A DNA stretch of 64,000 bases from JBFWWP01 sp050246115. GTDB taxonomy: Bacteria > Planctomycetota > UBA8108 > UBA1146 > JAJFFE01. This document shows, one piece after another, positions 27,953-35,829 of the stretch (positions are counted from its first letter, which is position 1; every line of letters begins with the position of its first letter). The stretch is taken from contig JBFWWP010000023.1 of the NCBI GenBank assembly GCA_050246115.1, forward strand, positions 1-64,000, written 5' to 3'. The notes beneath the pieces are model-generated. The model did not search any database. It worked only from the letters and a program-made list of their open reading frames with translations, and was not told where the DNA came from. The translations under genes and the position numbers were made by a program.

Positions 27953-28693
27953 ATGACCGATCCCGCGACGTTTTCCCGGGCACCGAACCCGGTCCGACCG
28001 ACTGCCACGTTCTCGTTGCACGCAGCGGTGGCCTTGTCGGCACTCCTGGTCTTCAACTACTTCATCGCCGTGAAGGTCCCGATTGCTGTCCAAGGGATCG
28101 AGTCGTCCTACCTGATCTTCTTCTATCACTTCCCGTCGGCCTTCCTCATGTTCCTGTTCTTCACCGGTGTCTGCGTGTGCAGCATTGCGTATCTCGTGAC
28201 GGGGCGCGAATCGTGGGACCGGCATGCGCGCGTCGCCGGAGAGATCGGACTCCTCGGGTGCACCATCACGGTGGTCACCGGCTCGATCTGGGCTTCGATG
28301 GCTTGGAACATCTGGTGGGACTTCAAGGACAAGCGGCTCATGTTCGCGGCGATCATGTGGCTCACCTACGCGGGGTACGTCGTGTTGCAGACGCAGATGC
28401 AGCCCGGTGAACAGCGGCGGCGTTATGCCGCAGTGTTCGGGATCTTGGCGTTCATCAACGTACCGCTCGTCAAGTATGCCATCGCTTGGTTCGGGCAAGT
28501 CAGCCACCCGCTCCAGTTCCAGGACATGAGCTCGGACCCCTGGATACGCGGCACCCGGTGGTTCGGGGTCGTGGCATTCCTGATTCTTTACACCCTGATC
28601 TATCGCTGGCGGCACAGCAAGGAGCTGACGAGGAATCAGTTCGATGCACTCCTCAGCGACATGCGACGTATCGAGGAAGGAGCGGCGTCATGA
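27953..28693 (+). CDS. ccmC: Heme handling protein CcmC
   Basis: 246 residues, six helices. A WWD-like segment SIWASMAWNIWWDF lies between helices 3 and 4, less rich than the classical motif but in the right place, and conserved His residues are in FFYHFPSAF and QVSHPLQF. CcmC binds heme and attaches it to CcmE. It starts 90 nt after ccmB and ends with a 4-nt overlap into the next gene. Confidence 0.92.
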   Translation: MTDPATFSRAPNPVRPTATFSLHAAVALSALLVFNYFIAVKVPIAVQGIESSYLIFFYHFPSAFLMFLFFTGVCVCSIAYLVTGRESWDRHARVAGEIGLLGCTITVVTGSIWASMAWNIWWDFKDKRLMFAAIMWLTYAGYVVLQTQMQPGEQRRRYAAVFGILAFINVPLVKYAIAWFGQVSHPLQFQDMSSDPWIRGTRWFGVVAFLILYTLIYRWRHSKELTRNQFDALLSDMRRIEEGAAS

Positions 28694-29046
28694 CTCGCAC
28701 GGAGCCTCGTGGGGAGCGGTGTCCGAAGAGCGCGGCCGGCCGTGGGTTGCTCTTGGCTTGGTTCGTGGTCGTGGCGGTGTGCGTGTCCGGCGTAGCCGTA
28801 GCGCAAGAGGACAACCCAGCGGGGGTACTACCGACGGCCGACGGCGCTGGCGCGAACCCCGCGACCGCGAAGGAGCCGGTCACGAGGGTCAGCCAGGACT
28901 TCCGCGCGCGGATCATGCTGGGCTACTCTGCGGTCTTCATTTGTTTGATCGGCTATCTGGTCTACTCGCACCGACGAAACGCCGAGTTGGCGGCAGAGGC
29001 CGAGTTCATCAAGCAGCGGCTCGAGGGGTTGCGGGCGAAACACTGA
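28690..29046 (+). CDS. CcmD-like small membrane protein
   Basis: 118 residues from ATG 28690, overlapping the ccmC stop (ATGA). A signal-like first helix is followed by a low-complexity loop and a second helix ending in basic residues (IMLGYSAVFICLIGYLVYSHRR), then a charged coil (AAEAEFIKQRLEGL). The second part resembles CcmD, a small one-helix protein that stabilises CcmC-CcmE. The extra first helix makes it longer than CcmD. Position is the main support. Confidence 0.7.
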   Translation: MTRTEPRGERCPKSAAGRGLLLAWFVVVAVCVSGVAVAQEDNPAGVLPTADGAGANPATAKEPVTRVSQDFRARIMLGYSAVFICLIGYLVYSHRRNAELAAEAEFIKQRLEGLRAKH

Positions 29047-29115
29047 CCGGGACGAGGCGACGAGACCCGCGTTCGCGTGTCCAACCGCCCTCGTCCCCGC
29101 AGCCGACTGCCCCGG

Positions 29116-29175
29116 GCGCCAGTTCCACGTGCGCCAGTTCCACGTGCGGCAGTGCCACGTGCGGCAGTGCCAGTG
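29116..29175. repeat. Four 15-bp tandem repeats with CACGTG cores
   Basis: Units at 29116-29130 and 29131-29145 (GCGCCAGTTCCACGT), 29146-29160 and 29161-29175 (GCGGCAGTGCCACGT and a near copy). They lie in the short gap between the convergent ccmD-like and trxA genes. CACGTG recurs at each unit junction. Confidence 0.8.
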
Positions 29176-29223
29176 GCTCGCCCGTCCGCGCCCCGGGTGC
29201 AGTCCGTGATCGCCGTGTTTCCA

Positions 29224-29550
29224 TCAGCTCGTGATGGTCTGTACCTTCTGCTCGATCGTTCGCTTGGGATGCGCGCCGACGAGCTGATCGACGACTTTGC
29301 CGTCCTTGAAGAACAGCAGGGTCGGGACCCCTTGGATGCGGAAGCGAGTGGCTAGCTCTGGCGCGGTGTCGATGTCCACCTTGCCGACTTTCAGGCCCTT
29401 GCCGGCATACTCCTTGGCGAGCTCGTCCACGAGCGGTGCGATGACTTTGCACGGTCCACACCACGTTGCGTAGAAGTCGACCAGCGCGGGACTCCCTGAG
29501 TCCACGACTAGCGTCTCGAAGTTGTCGTTGTCGATGGTCACTACGGACAT
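29224..29550 (-). CDS. trxA: Thioredoxin
   Basis: 108 residues from ATG 29550 with GGAAAGGAA spaced well upstream; the frame is open further but that part is the conserved hairpin element. The active site WCGPCK and the cis-Pro in GVPTLLFF are intact and there is no signal peptide, so it is a cytoplasmic general disulfide reductant. It converges on the Ccm operon but, being cytoplasmic, is unlikely to be the missing CcmG. Thioredoxin reductase is at 35830. Confidence 0.95.
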   Translation of the reverse strand: MSVVTIDNDNFETLVVDSGSPALVDFYATWCGPCKVIAPLVDELAKEYAGKGLKVGKVDIDTAPELATRFRIQGVPTLLFFKDGKVVDQLVGAHPKRTIEQKVQTITS

Positions 29551-29579
29551 TTCTGTTCCTTTCCGGCCGGGGTCGCCGG

Positions 29580-29652
29580 CGATGGTGACTCCACCGCCCT
29601 GCATAGCATACCCAGCCCAGCGTCCACGATCCTGCTCGCCTCTTCTTCGCCG
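29580..29652 (-). other. Conserved hairpin element, copy A
   Basis: A 66-nt block in the trxA leader (its 3' end 29 nt before the ATG) matches 51096-51161 at about 53 of 66 positions by eye. It ends in a hairpin with stem CGATGG/CCACCG (29580-29596, one G-U) and an AGTCA loop when read on the minus strand. It could be a leader RNA, a dispersed repeat or a decayed short coding element. Confidence 0.5.
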
Positions 29653-30103
29653 CCCTGCGCACGGGCGCGGCGCATACTCAGGGAGCCCACGTCCTGTCGC
29701 ACCCCGGCGCGCCTGGGATCGCGGACCGCTTGTCCGCATCCGCCTGGCGCCAAGGACCCTCCTCGTACCCCCCCGGGCCCTACGCCCGACCCACACCGTG
29801 GCCCCGGTAAAGCCGCACCCACTTCACCACGAACCCTCGCCGTCGGCCGGTAACGCCTTCGGCTGCGGTCCGCTCTTCGTTCCCTCATCTTCGGCTGCTC
29901 GGACGGCGTTCGCCACTCGCGCGGCGAGAGGGAAGACGCTCTTCCCGCGTCGAACGTTCCCCGTCGCGCAGTTCCTGGGGACGTCGTTCGCGCCTCGCCC
30001 CCGTCCTTCCTCGGCGGGCTCGCTCTGGGCTGGGTAGGGGCGTATGGTAGCTGGGCGCGCGGCGAGGTCGAGCCCGAAACGCGATCCCGATCGAAAGGCG
30101 ACC
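29653..30103. other. Intergenic region between trxA and the MBL-fold gene
   Basis: Holds a hairpin at 29721-29737 (GCGGAC, 5-nt loop, GTCCGC) whose flanks recur at 51215-51231. The rest is Arg/Ser/Pro-coding low-complexity sequence in every frame, and I see no gene. Confidence 0.5.
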
Positions 30104-31012
30104 ATGTCAACGAATTCGCGGGTGCCGGAACCGTTCTCATTGGACTTGGGCCCTTGGCGCCTCGACGCGTTCGAGTGCGGGCGGCTGGCGTTGGACGGAG
30201 GCTCGATGTTCGGCTCGGTGCCCCGAGTCCTTTGGGAACGCCGCATTGCCCCAGACAGCTCGCACCGAATTCCGCTCGCCATGCGATTGTTGCTCCTGCG
30301 TCAGCCGGCAGCCGGTCATGTCGTTCTGGTCGACACCGGTATCGGCGATAAGTTCGATGCGCGCTTCGCCGACGTGTTCGCGGTCGTCAACCCCGACCGG
30401 GCTGCGGGCCGGTTGCCGCTCGACGTTGCGCTCGCGCCCTATGGCGTGACTCGCAGTCAAGTGACCCATGTGCTGTTGACGCACCTGCACTTCGACCACG
30501 GCGGAGGCGTTTCGTACCGTGCCGCGGACGGACGGCTGGAGTTGACGTTTCCTCACGCCGAGCATTTCCTCCAGCGCGCGAACTTCGATACTGCCAGCCA
30601 TCCGAACGAGCGCGAGCGCGCCTCCTACCTGAGCGACAACGTCGAGCCGTTGCGCGAGGGGCGACTCACCCTGCTCGACGGTCCGGCGGAGCTGTTTCCC
30701 GGGCTAACCGTCGCGCCGTCCGACGGGCACACGCTGGGCCTGCAGACCGTGAGGATCGAAGGCGGTGGCGATGTTGCCTACTACCTGGCGGATCTCGCGC
30801 CGACGCAGCATCACCTGCATCTGCCGTTCATGATGGGCTACGACCTCTGTGCGCGCAAACTGCTCGAGGAGAAGCGCGGACTGTTCACGCGCGCGGTGGA
30901 CGAGCAAGCGACCGTGATCTTCGAGCACGATCCCCACGTTGCGGCGGGTCGCGTTCGGCAGGAACAGGGACGCTTCGCCCTCGAGCCACTCCTCGACAGT
31001 GGGTCGAGGTGA
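30104..31012 (+). CDS. Metallo-beta-lactamase-fold hydrolase
   Basis: 302 residues from ATG 30104. The zinc site motif THLHFDHGGG is intact, with a further His in SDGHTLG and the Asp in ADLAPTQHH, which fits the MBL quorum-quenching/lactonase-like or general hydrolase branch. There is no signal peptide, so it acts in the cytoplasm. Substrate cannot be named from sequence. It is monocistronic and converges on the macro-domain gene. Confidence 0.88.
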   Translation: MSTNSRVPEPFSLDLGPWRLDAFECGRLALDGGSMFGSVPRVLWERRIAPDSSHRIPLAMRLLLLRQPAAGHVVLVDTGIGDKFDARFADVFAVVNPDRAAGRLPLDVALAPYGVTRSQVTHVLLTHLHFDHGGGVSYRAADGRLELTFPHAEHFLQRANFDTASHPNERERASYLSDNVEPLREGRLTLLDGPAELFPGLTVAPSDGHTLGLQTVRIEGGGDVAYYLADLAPTQHHLHLPFMMGYDLCARKLLEEKRGLFTRAVDEQATVIFEHDPHVAAGRVRQEQGRFALEPLLDSGSR

Positions 31013-31057
31013 ACGCCGCCCACTGCCGACAAACGACCGTACTTCGAGCGCGAGGGG

Positions 31058-31543
31058 CTACGGTTCGACTGCGGCCTGGCCAGCGTGGTACGTCGTGTAG
31101 ATGTAGATCGGTAGCTTCAGGTCTCCGAGATGCTGCTTGACCAGGGGCGATACGTCGGACCAAGCGAGTCCCCCGACACCGGTAGCGAGGCGCGGCATGG
31201 CCAGGCTGTCGATTCCCTGAGTCTCGAGTTCGTGTCGCAGGCGCCGGAGGCAGTGATTCACGTTGGCCAGGGTCGCGCGGCCAGGCTTGCTGGATGGGGT
31301 ATGATCGCCTTCCTGCGTCAACAGGTTGAAGATGCGCACTCCGCCGACGCCACCCCAGGTCCACAACTCGCCAGGCTTCGGGTGCGACTGGTGGCAGTAG
31401 TGACGGTAGTCGCGCGCCATCGAGGGCCACGCTTGGCGTAGTCCGAGAGCGAGCCCTTGGTCGAAGTGCTCATTGGGGGCAATGCCGTGGGCGATGCCCT
31501 TGGCCTTCGAGAGCAGCAGGTCGCCGGAGACTTCGTGGATCAT
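31058..31543 (-). CDS. Macro-domain (ADP-ribose-binding) protein
   Basis: 161 residues from ATG 31543 (AAAGGA at 7 nt). A single macro domain: the N-terminal strand VSGDLLLSKAKGIAHGIAP, then FDQGLALGLRQAWP, a Gly-rich loop LATGVGGLAW and a C-terminal strand IYIYTTYH. Macro domains bind or hydrolyse ADP-ribose, removing it from proteins or from RNA ends. The segment where hydrolases usually have 'N-A-A-N' reads GIAPNEH, so activity is uncertain. A longer frame upstream runs into the MITE and is not used. Confidence 0.82.
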   Translation of the reverse strand: MIHEVSGDLLLSKAKGIAHGIAPNEHFDQGLALGLRQAWPSMARDYRHYCHQSHPKPGELWTWGGVGGVRIFNLLTQEGDHTPSSKPGRATLANVNHCLRRLRHELETQGIDSLAMPRLATGVGGLAWSDVSPLVKQHLGDLKLPIYIYTTYHAGQAAVEP

Positions 31544-31818
31544 GAACAGGTCCTTTCGGCCGGCCCTTGCAAGAGCGAGTTGCGGGTCGGACGTCGTGAG
31601 TTGCCAACAGGCTCGCTCTTCGTGTCTTCGGGAAACCGCCGTGCGTGGTTCGCGGGATTGCGAACGGTCGGGAGGTCCACCGGCACCATGGCTCGATCCG
31701 CGACCGGTTCGACGCCAGCGCGATGACAGCTCGCAATCGGTGTGCCGGCGGCCAGCGCGCCTGCGGCCGCCGTGATTCTCCGGCCGGCTCTTTGGCGAGG
31801 CATGTGCGTGGGAGCTTA

Positions 31819-31998
31819 GGAGTCGTCCAAGAATAACTTCACCCTCGTGCTCGTCGCTTCGGGCCATCTTCGACCGATCCGAAAACCTCGAAATCCTCAC
31901 CGGAACTAAGGCTACGCCTCCGGTTCCGAGATTTCCGGATCGGCCGAATCTGACCCAAATCGACGGCAAGATGTCGAAGTTATTCTTGGGCGACTCCT
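31819..31998. mobile_element. MITE-like palindromic element, copy 1
   Basis: 180 bp with about 22-bp terminal inverted repeats beginning GGAGTCG(C/T)CCAAGAATAAC, flanked directly by TTA on both sides (31816-31818 and 31999-32001), as expected of a target duplication. The interior is also a long imperfect palindrome (CCGGAAC/GTTCCG; CCGATCC/GGATCGG), so either strand can fold into one hairpin. It encodes no transposase. Copy 2 is at 43098-43277 with only a handful of differences. Confidence 0.85.
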
Positions 31999-32029
31999 TA
32001 GAGTCGATTCGAATCCAAGAGGGGGGACG

Positions 32030-32575
32030 ATGCCGATCTGGACTTTCGCGTGGGGGAGAACTGGGAGTGAGTGGGTGAGTGGCGCGCTGGTGATCCTCGG
32101 CCTGGTCGGGGCCTTCGGCTGCGCGGGTTCGGGCGACGACGCGAGTCGTCGTGATGCGGCCGACCCGCCGGCGATCGACGCGCCGCGGGGTGAATCTGCG
32201 GTCGGGACTCGGACTCTGATGGCCACCGAGGTGCTGCCCAACTACCGCGCGCTACTCGCCGGGTTGTGCGACCCCGGGCCCCAAGGGGAGTCCGACTGGA
32301 CCCGGCTGGCCGGGCATGCGCAGCGGCTGGAGCAACATTGTGGGGTATGGCTCGAGGGCTCGGCTCCGCTCCGGGAACGGGCGCAGGAGAGCGGTGACCT
32401 GGATCCCACCTGGGAGTTGGCTGCGCTGGCGTTTCGACAAGGCAGCGCCGCCACCGTTCGGGGCCTGCACGCACACGACCTGGCGGGTTCGCGATCGTCG
32501 TTCGAGGCTCTCAACGACACGTGCAGTTCGTGCCACCGCGAGTGCGAGGCAGCCTACATCCTGCCGTGGGAGTAG
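32030..32575 (+). CDS. Cytochrome c'-like lipoprotein with C-terminal CxxCH
   Basis: 181 residues. A signal peptide ends in lipobox GAFGC, then a disordered linker, then a helical domain ending in NDTCSSCHRECEAAYIL. A heme motif near the C-terminus after a four-helix region is typical of the cytochrome c'/c556 family (PF01322). ATG 32030 has AAGAGGGGGG upstream. It would be matured by the Ccm proteins of this window and stay membrane-bound as a lipoprotein. Role unknown: electron carrier or gas sensor. Confidence 0.82.
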   Translation: MPIWTFAWGRTGSEWVSGALVILGLVGAFGCAGSGDDASRRDAADPPAIDAPRGESAVGTRTLMATEVLPNYRALLAGLCDPGPQGESDWTRLAGHAQRLEQHCGVWLEGSAPLRERAQESGDLDPTWELAALAFRQGSAATVRGLHAHDLAGSRSSFEALNDTCSSCHRECEAAYILPWE

Positions 32576-33021
32576 CGGCCGGGCACCGCACAGGGTTGTT
32601 CCTGGCTCATCCCGCCGCATGGACTCGGCGGCCACGTCGGTGAACCCGCCCTTGGGAATGGGTGGCGATCCCCGTGTCGACGCTGCGCCGACCGGTGAGG
32701 CCCCGATTGACTGCCGCCAGAGGCAGGGATACCCTCTTCGTCGAAGGGGGCAGTCGTCTGCCGCCGTCTTCGTTTCCCTCAGGAAGCCAGCGCGCGAAGC
32801 GACGGCGGGGCTTTCGGTCACGCGGGAAAACGAAGCAGGGTCTCGACACCGGGTGATCTCACGACAAGCCGAACCATGTGGGTGGGCGAACGCGCGGTTC
32901 CGTGCTGGAACCGAGTTCGATCCCCGCCACCGGAGGCGAGCCGGCACTCGCAATGGGGAATCCCCGGCTCAATCGTGCCAATTGCCCACGGCGGGCGTGG
33001 CACACGACAAGGGAGGAAAAG
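32576..33021. other. 446-nt intergenic region
   Basis: No gene supported. A good Shine-Dalgarno sequence (GGGAGG) at the end serves the next ORF, so its promoter should be in this stretch, but no clear -35/-10 is seen. Confidence 0.4.
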
Positions 33022-34374
33022 ATGCGACACAGTTGGGTTCAGGGACAGGTCCGTTGGGCTCTTGGAATGGTCTTGGCGACCTGGGTCGTTGGCGGCACCG
33101 CCATCGCGCAGGATCCGAATCTGACGCTGCGCGTGCAGAGCACCTCGATCGCCATGGGGAGTTCGGGCACGGTGGCGGTGACGTTCGACAACACCGGCGC
33201 GAGCGACGTCGACGGCTGGTCGTATGGGGTCTGCCACAACCTGGCCTTCGTCGACATTCTGAGCGCGGTCCAGGGCTCGACCACGTTGACCTCCAATGGC
33301 GGTATGATGCCCGGTTTCCAGTCCTTGACCGTGCTCCCGGGTGAGGGTTACACGGTGGGCGTCGTCATCGACTTGTTCGGCATCTTCAAGCTCGCTCCGG
33401 GCTTGGGCTACGAGTTGAGCGTAGGTACTTACCAGGCCCTGGGCACGCTCGGGGACACGACCAACATCTGCATCTGCGGTACGCTCGGGGTGCCGGCCGT
33501 GGCGGACGTCGTCGTCGTCGGCGGCGCGTCCATCATTCCCACCGAGGTCTGCGGAACGGTGTCGATCACCGGCTCGAACCCCTTCATCTACACGGCCTCC
33601 GACGAGACCGTCGAGTTCGACGGCGTCACCGGCGTGGCTGCCGGCGACACCGTGATCTCCGTGTCGATCGCGGATCCGAACACAATCGCTCGCGATACCC
33701 AGGGTTTCTCCATGGCGTTGCGCCACGACCCCGCTTACCTCACTCCCCTCGGCTCGCAGATCATGAACGGCTTGGCCGCCATGAACATGGGCGCGGGCCC
33801 GGACTTCTTCGTGCAGAACTTCAACCCCGCGAACGGCCCGGGTTTCACCGTGGGCGTGGCATACAGCCTCATGGGAGGAGTGTTCCTGCAGTTTCCGATG
33901 GCGGGTGAGGTCGTGTTCGAATTGACCTATGACGTCGACGCGACGATCCTGGCGGCGCCGGTCGAGCCGGGCAATCCGTTCACCACGGATCTGACGTGGG
34001 ACCCGGCCCTCGGGTCCCCTCCGGTCGAGAACGTCGTCGTGGTCGCCGGGGCAGCAGAGCCGCCTAGCCTCTTCAACGGCAGCGTGTTCTTGTCGCCGGT
34101 CTATGGCGTGCCGCTCATTCGCGGCGACTGTAACGACGATGGCATCGTCAACATCGCCGATACCATTTGGATCATCGCGCAGCTCTTCGACAACGGGCCG
34201 GTGAGCACCTGCACCGCCGCCTGCGATCCCAACGGGGACGGCGGATTGGACACGTCGGACGCGATCTACGACTTCAACTACTTGTTCCTCATGGGCCCAC
34301 CGCCGGTGGCGCCGTTCCCGGATTGCGACCTCGTCACCGGCGAGGACTGCGATCTCTACAACAGCTGCCCGTAG
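33022..34374 (+). CDS. Secreted protein with two cohesin-like domains and a dockerin-like C-terminus
   Basis: 450 residues from ATG 33022. A signal peptide (about 1-30) is followed by two similar beta-sandwich domains (about 35-175 and 180-365), beginning TLRVQSTSIAMGSSGTVAV and FEFDGVTGV-like segments, that look cohesin-like: 'G.s.tv.v..dN......g.s.gv.hd'. The C-terminal 85 residues are a two-EF-hand dockerin-like module (GDCNDDGIVNIADTIW; DPNGDGGLDTSDAIYD) ending Ser-Cys-Pro. Calcium should bind the DxNxDG loops. A strong terminator follows. Confidence 0.8.
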   Translation: MRHSWVQGQVRWALGMVLATWVVGGTAIAQDPNLTLRVQSTSIAMGSSGTVAVTFDNTGASDVDGWSYGVCHNLAFVDILSAVQGSTTLTSNGGMMPGFQSLTVLPGEGYTVGVVIDLFGIFKLAPGLGYELSVGTYQALGTLGDTTNICICGTLGVPAVADVVVVGGASIIPTEVCGTVSITGSNPFIYTASDETVEFDGVTGVAAGDTVISVSIADPNTIARDTQGFSMALRHDPAYLTPLGSQIMNGLAAMNMGAGPDFFVQNFNPANGPGFTVGVAYSLMGGVFLQFPMAGEVVFELTYDVDATILAAPVEPGNPFTTDLTWDPALGSPPVENVVVVAGAAEPPSLFNGSVFLSPVYGVPLIRGDCNDDGIVNIADTIWIIAQLFDNGPVSTCTAACDPNGDGGLDTSDAIYDFNYLFLMGPPPVAPFPDCDLVTGEDCDLYNSCP

Positions 34375-34398
34375 CCGATCCACGGGGCTGACGAAAAC

Positions 34399-34444
34399 GA
34401 GAGAGGGTGCGCGATCCGAAGACCGCGCACCCTCTCTCACTTTT
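34399..34444 (+). terminator. Strong intrinsic terminator
   Basis: A perfect 15-bp stem (34399-34413 with 34424-34438) and a 10-nt loop are followed by a short T-tract (34441-34444). It lies 24 nt after the stop codon of the cohesin/dockerin-like gene. Confidence 0.9.
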
Positions 34445-34508
34445 CGATGTCTACGCCCGGCTCACGACGCGGCCCTTCGTCGCTCGAGGCGCGCGGCGTT
34501 CGTCGCGC

Positions 34509-35534
34509 CTACTCCTTCTCCAGGCGAATGTCATCGATCGTGATGATCCCGCTCACCCCCGGCATGTGCACGATTCGGAGCGACAGCACCATGTCGAGGG
34601 TGACCTCGCCCTTCCGCGTGAACTTGCTCAGATCGAGACGCAGATCCTGCCACTTGGCCTGCGGCGTGATCGTCGTGTGGAATCCCTCGCGTTGATAGAC
34701 CCATGCGGCCCCGGCCCGTCCGCCACCCCGCGGCCCGCCGCCCATGCCGCCGCGCAGGTCGCCTTCGAGCGTATCGAGGAGAAGTACCAGGTTCGGTCGT
34801 GCCTCGTCGGACTCGCAGCGGATCGAGAGATCGAGGTAACGATACTCGCCGACCTTGTCCTTCAGCGCGGTGAAGGTGAGCGCACTCAGATCGCGGCCGG
34901 TTCGCCAGGACAGTGCCCCGCGACCCGTGCGCACCGTTCCCTCTTCCGGCGTGCCTTGGATCACGCGGGAATTGAGGCCATAGCCGGACTCGCCACGACC
35001 GGTGCCACCTTCGCCTTCGCCGCCTTCGGGCGGGTCTGGCTGTGGGGCGGGTTCGCCGGGGGGGCTCGCGGGCTTGGTCGCGGCTTCTTCGAAGTCCGCA
35101 ACCGTCAGGAAAAGCATCGCCTCGGCTTCCGCGAGGACCTGCGCCAGTTCGGCTCCGGTCTTGGTTCCCGCGAACCGATCGCCGAGCTTGAGCACTCGGA
35201 CCATCGCCTTGCGCACTTTGCCGGTGCGCAACTCTTCGGTGGCCTTGTCCAACTCGAGACCGCCTTCGGCCTCCAGCAGGCCGCGCTCCATCGCTTCGCG
35301 GGGCTCCTTCTCGACCTTTGACTTGAGACGGCGAAAGCTCTCCCGAGCCTCCTTGTAGGACCCCTTCGACAGCTTCTCGACGGCGTCCTCGTACTCCTTC
35401 TGCAGGGCCGGATCCGGGAGTTGAAGCGCGGGCATGTCCGGAACGACGGGCGGCTGCGGTTCGTCCTCTACTGCCAGCGCGGCAGACCCGAGGAGTGCAA
35501 ATGCGAGTAGGGGCAGACGCAGCGAACGAAGCAT
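34509..35534 (-). CDS. Exported coiled-coil / TPR-like protein with Gly-Pro linker, function unknown
   Basis: 341 residues from ATG 35534 with AGGAGG spaced 7 nt. A signal peptide (about 1-21) precedes a charged helical region (about 40-150) with TPR-like features (KLSKGSYKEARESFRRLKSK), then a Pro/Glu/Gly linker, then a beta-rich C-terminal domain resembling carbohydrate-binding-type sandwiches (LSIRCESDEARPNLVLLLD). Family not recognised. Periplasmic or outer-membrane location follows from the signal. Confidence 0.75.
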   Translation of the reverse strand: MLRSLRLPLLAFALLGSAALAVEDEPQPPVVPDMPALQLPDPALQKEYEDAVEKLSKGSYKEARESFRRLKSKVEKEPREAMERGLLEAEGGLELDKATEELRTGKVRKAMVRVLKLGDRFAGTKTGAELAQVLAEAEAMLFLTVADFEEAATKPASPPGEPAPQPDPPEGGEGEGGTGRGESGYGLNSRVIQGTPEEGTVRTGRGALSWRTGRDLSALTFTALKDKVGEYRYLDLSIRCESDEARPNLVLLLDTLEGDLRGGMGGGPRGGGRAGAAWVYQREGFHTTITPQAKWQDLRLDLSKFTRKGEVTLDMVLSLRIVHMPGVSGIITIDDIRLEKE

Positions 35535-35829
35535 GGGAGACCTCCTGATGGCGACGTCGAAGAGCGGCCGATCGGACCCACCGCAGCGGTGCTCGGGGTG
35601 CCACCGCATGGGCGGCGGCCGCGAGGGCGCAGAACCGGTGGTTGTACGTCTAACCCCGAGAAAAGGGTGAGGTTTTGGGGCTTTTCAGGTACCAACGTCG
35701 CCGAGGGACCGACCCGTCGCCGCCGTCGCGGCCGCTCAGAGCACGGGATCCTGGGATCCCCTGCGCGGAGTGGGTTCACAGGCAGGGTCCACCCGGACCG
35801 GACTCGATTCGAAGGGAGCACGACGAGAG

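Noticed and set aside
29224..29550. trxA as the missing CcmG of the Ccm operon
   Set aside because: No signal peptide or membrane anchor and classic cytoplasmic thioredoxin features; convergent orientation argues against operon membership.
29522..30037. Plus-strand ORF across trxA leader
   Set aside because: Overlaps trxA antisense and contains the conserved hairpin element; its similarity to the 51-kb locus is explained by that element.
31544..31969. N-terminal extension of the macro-domain protein reading into the MITE
   Set aside because: The extension is repeat-derived; ATG 31543 has AAAGGA and starts the domain correctly.
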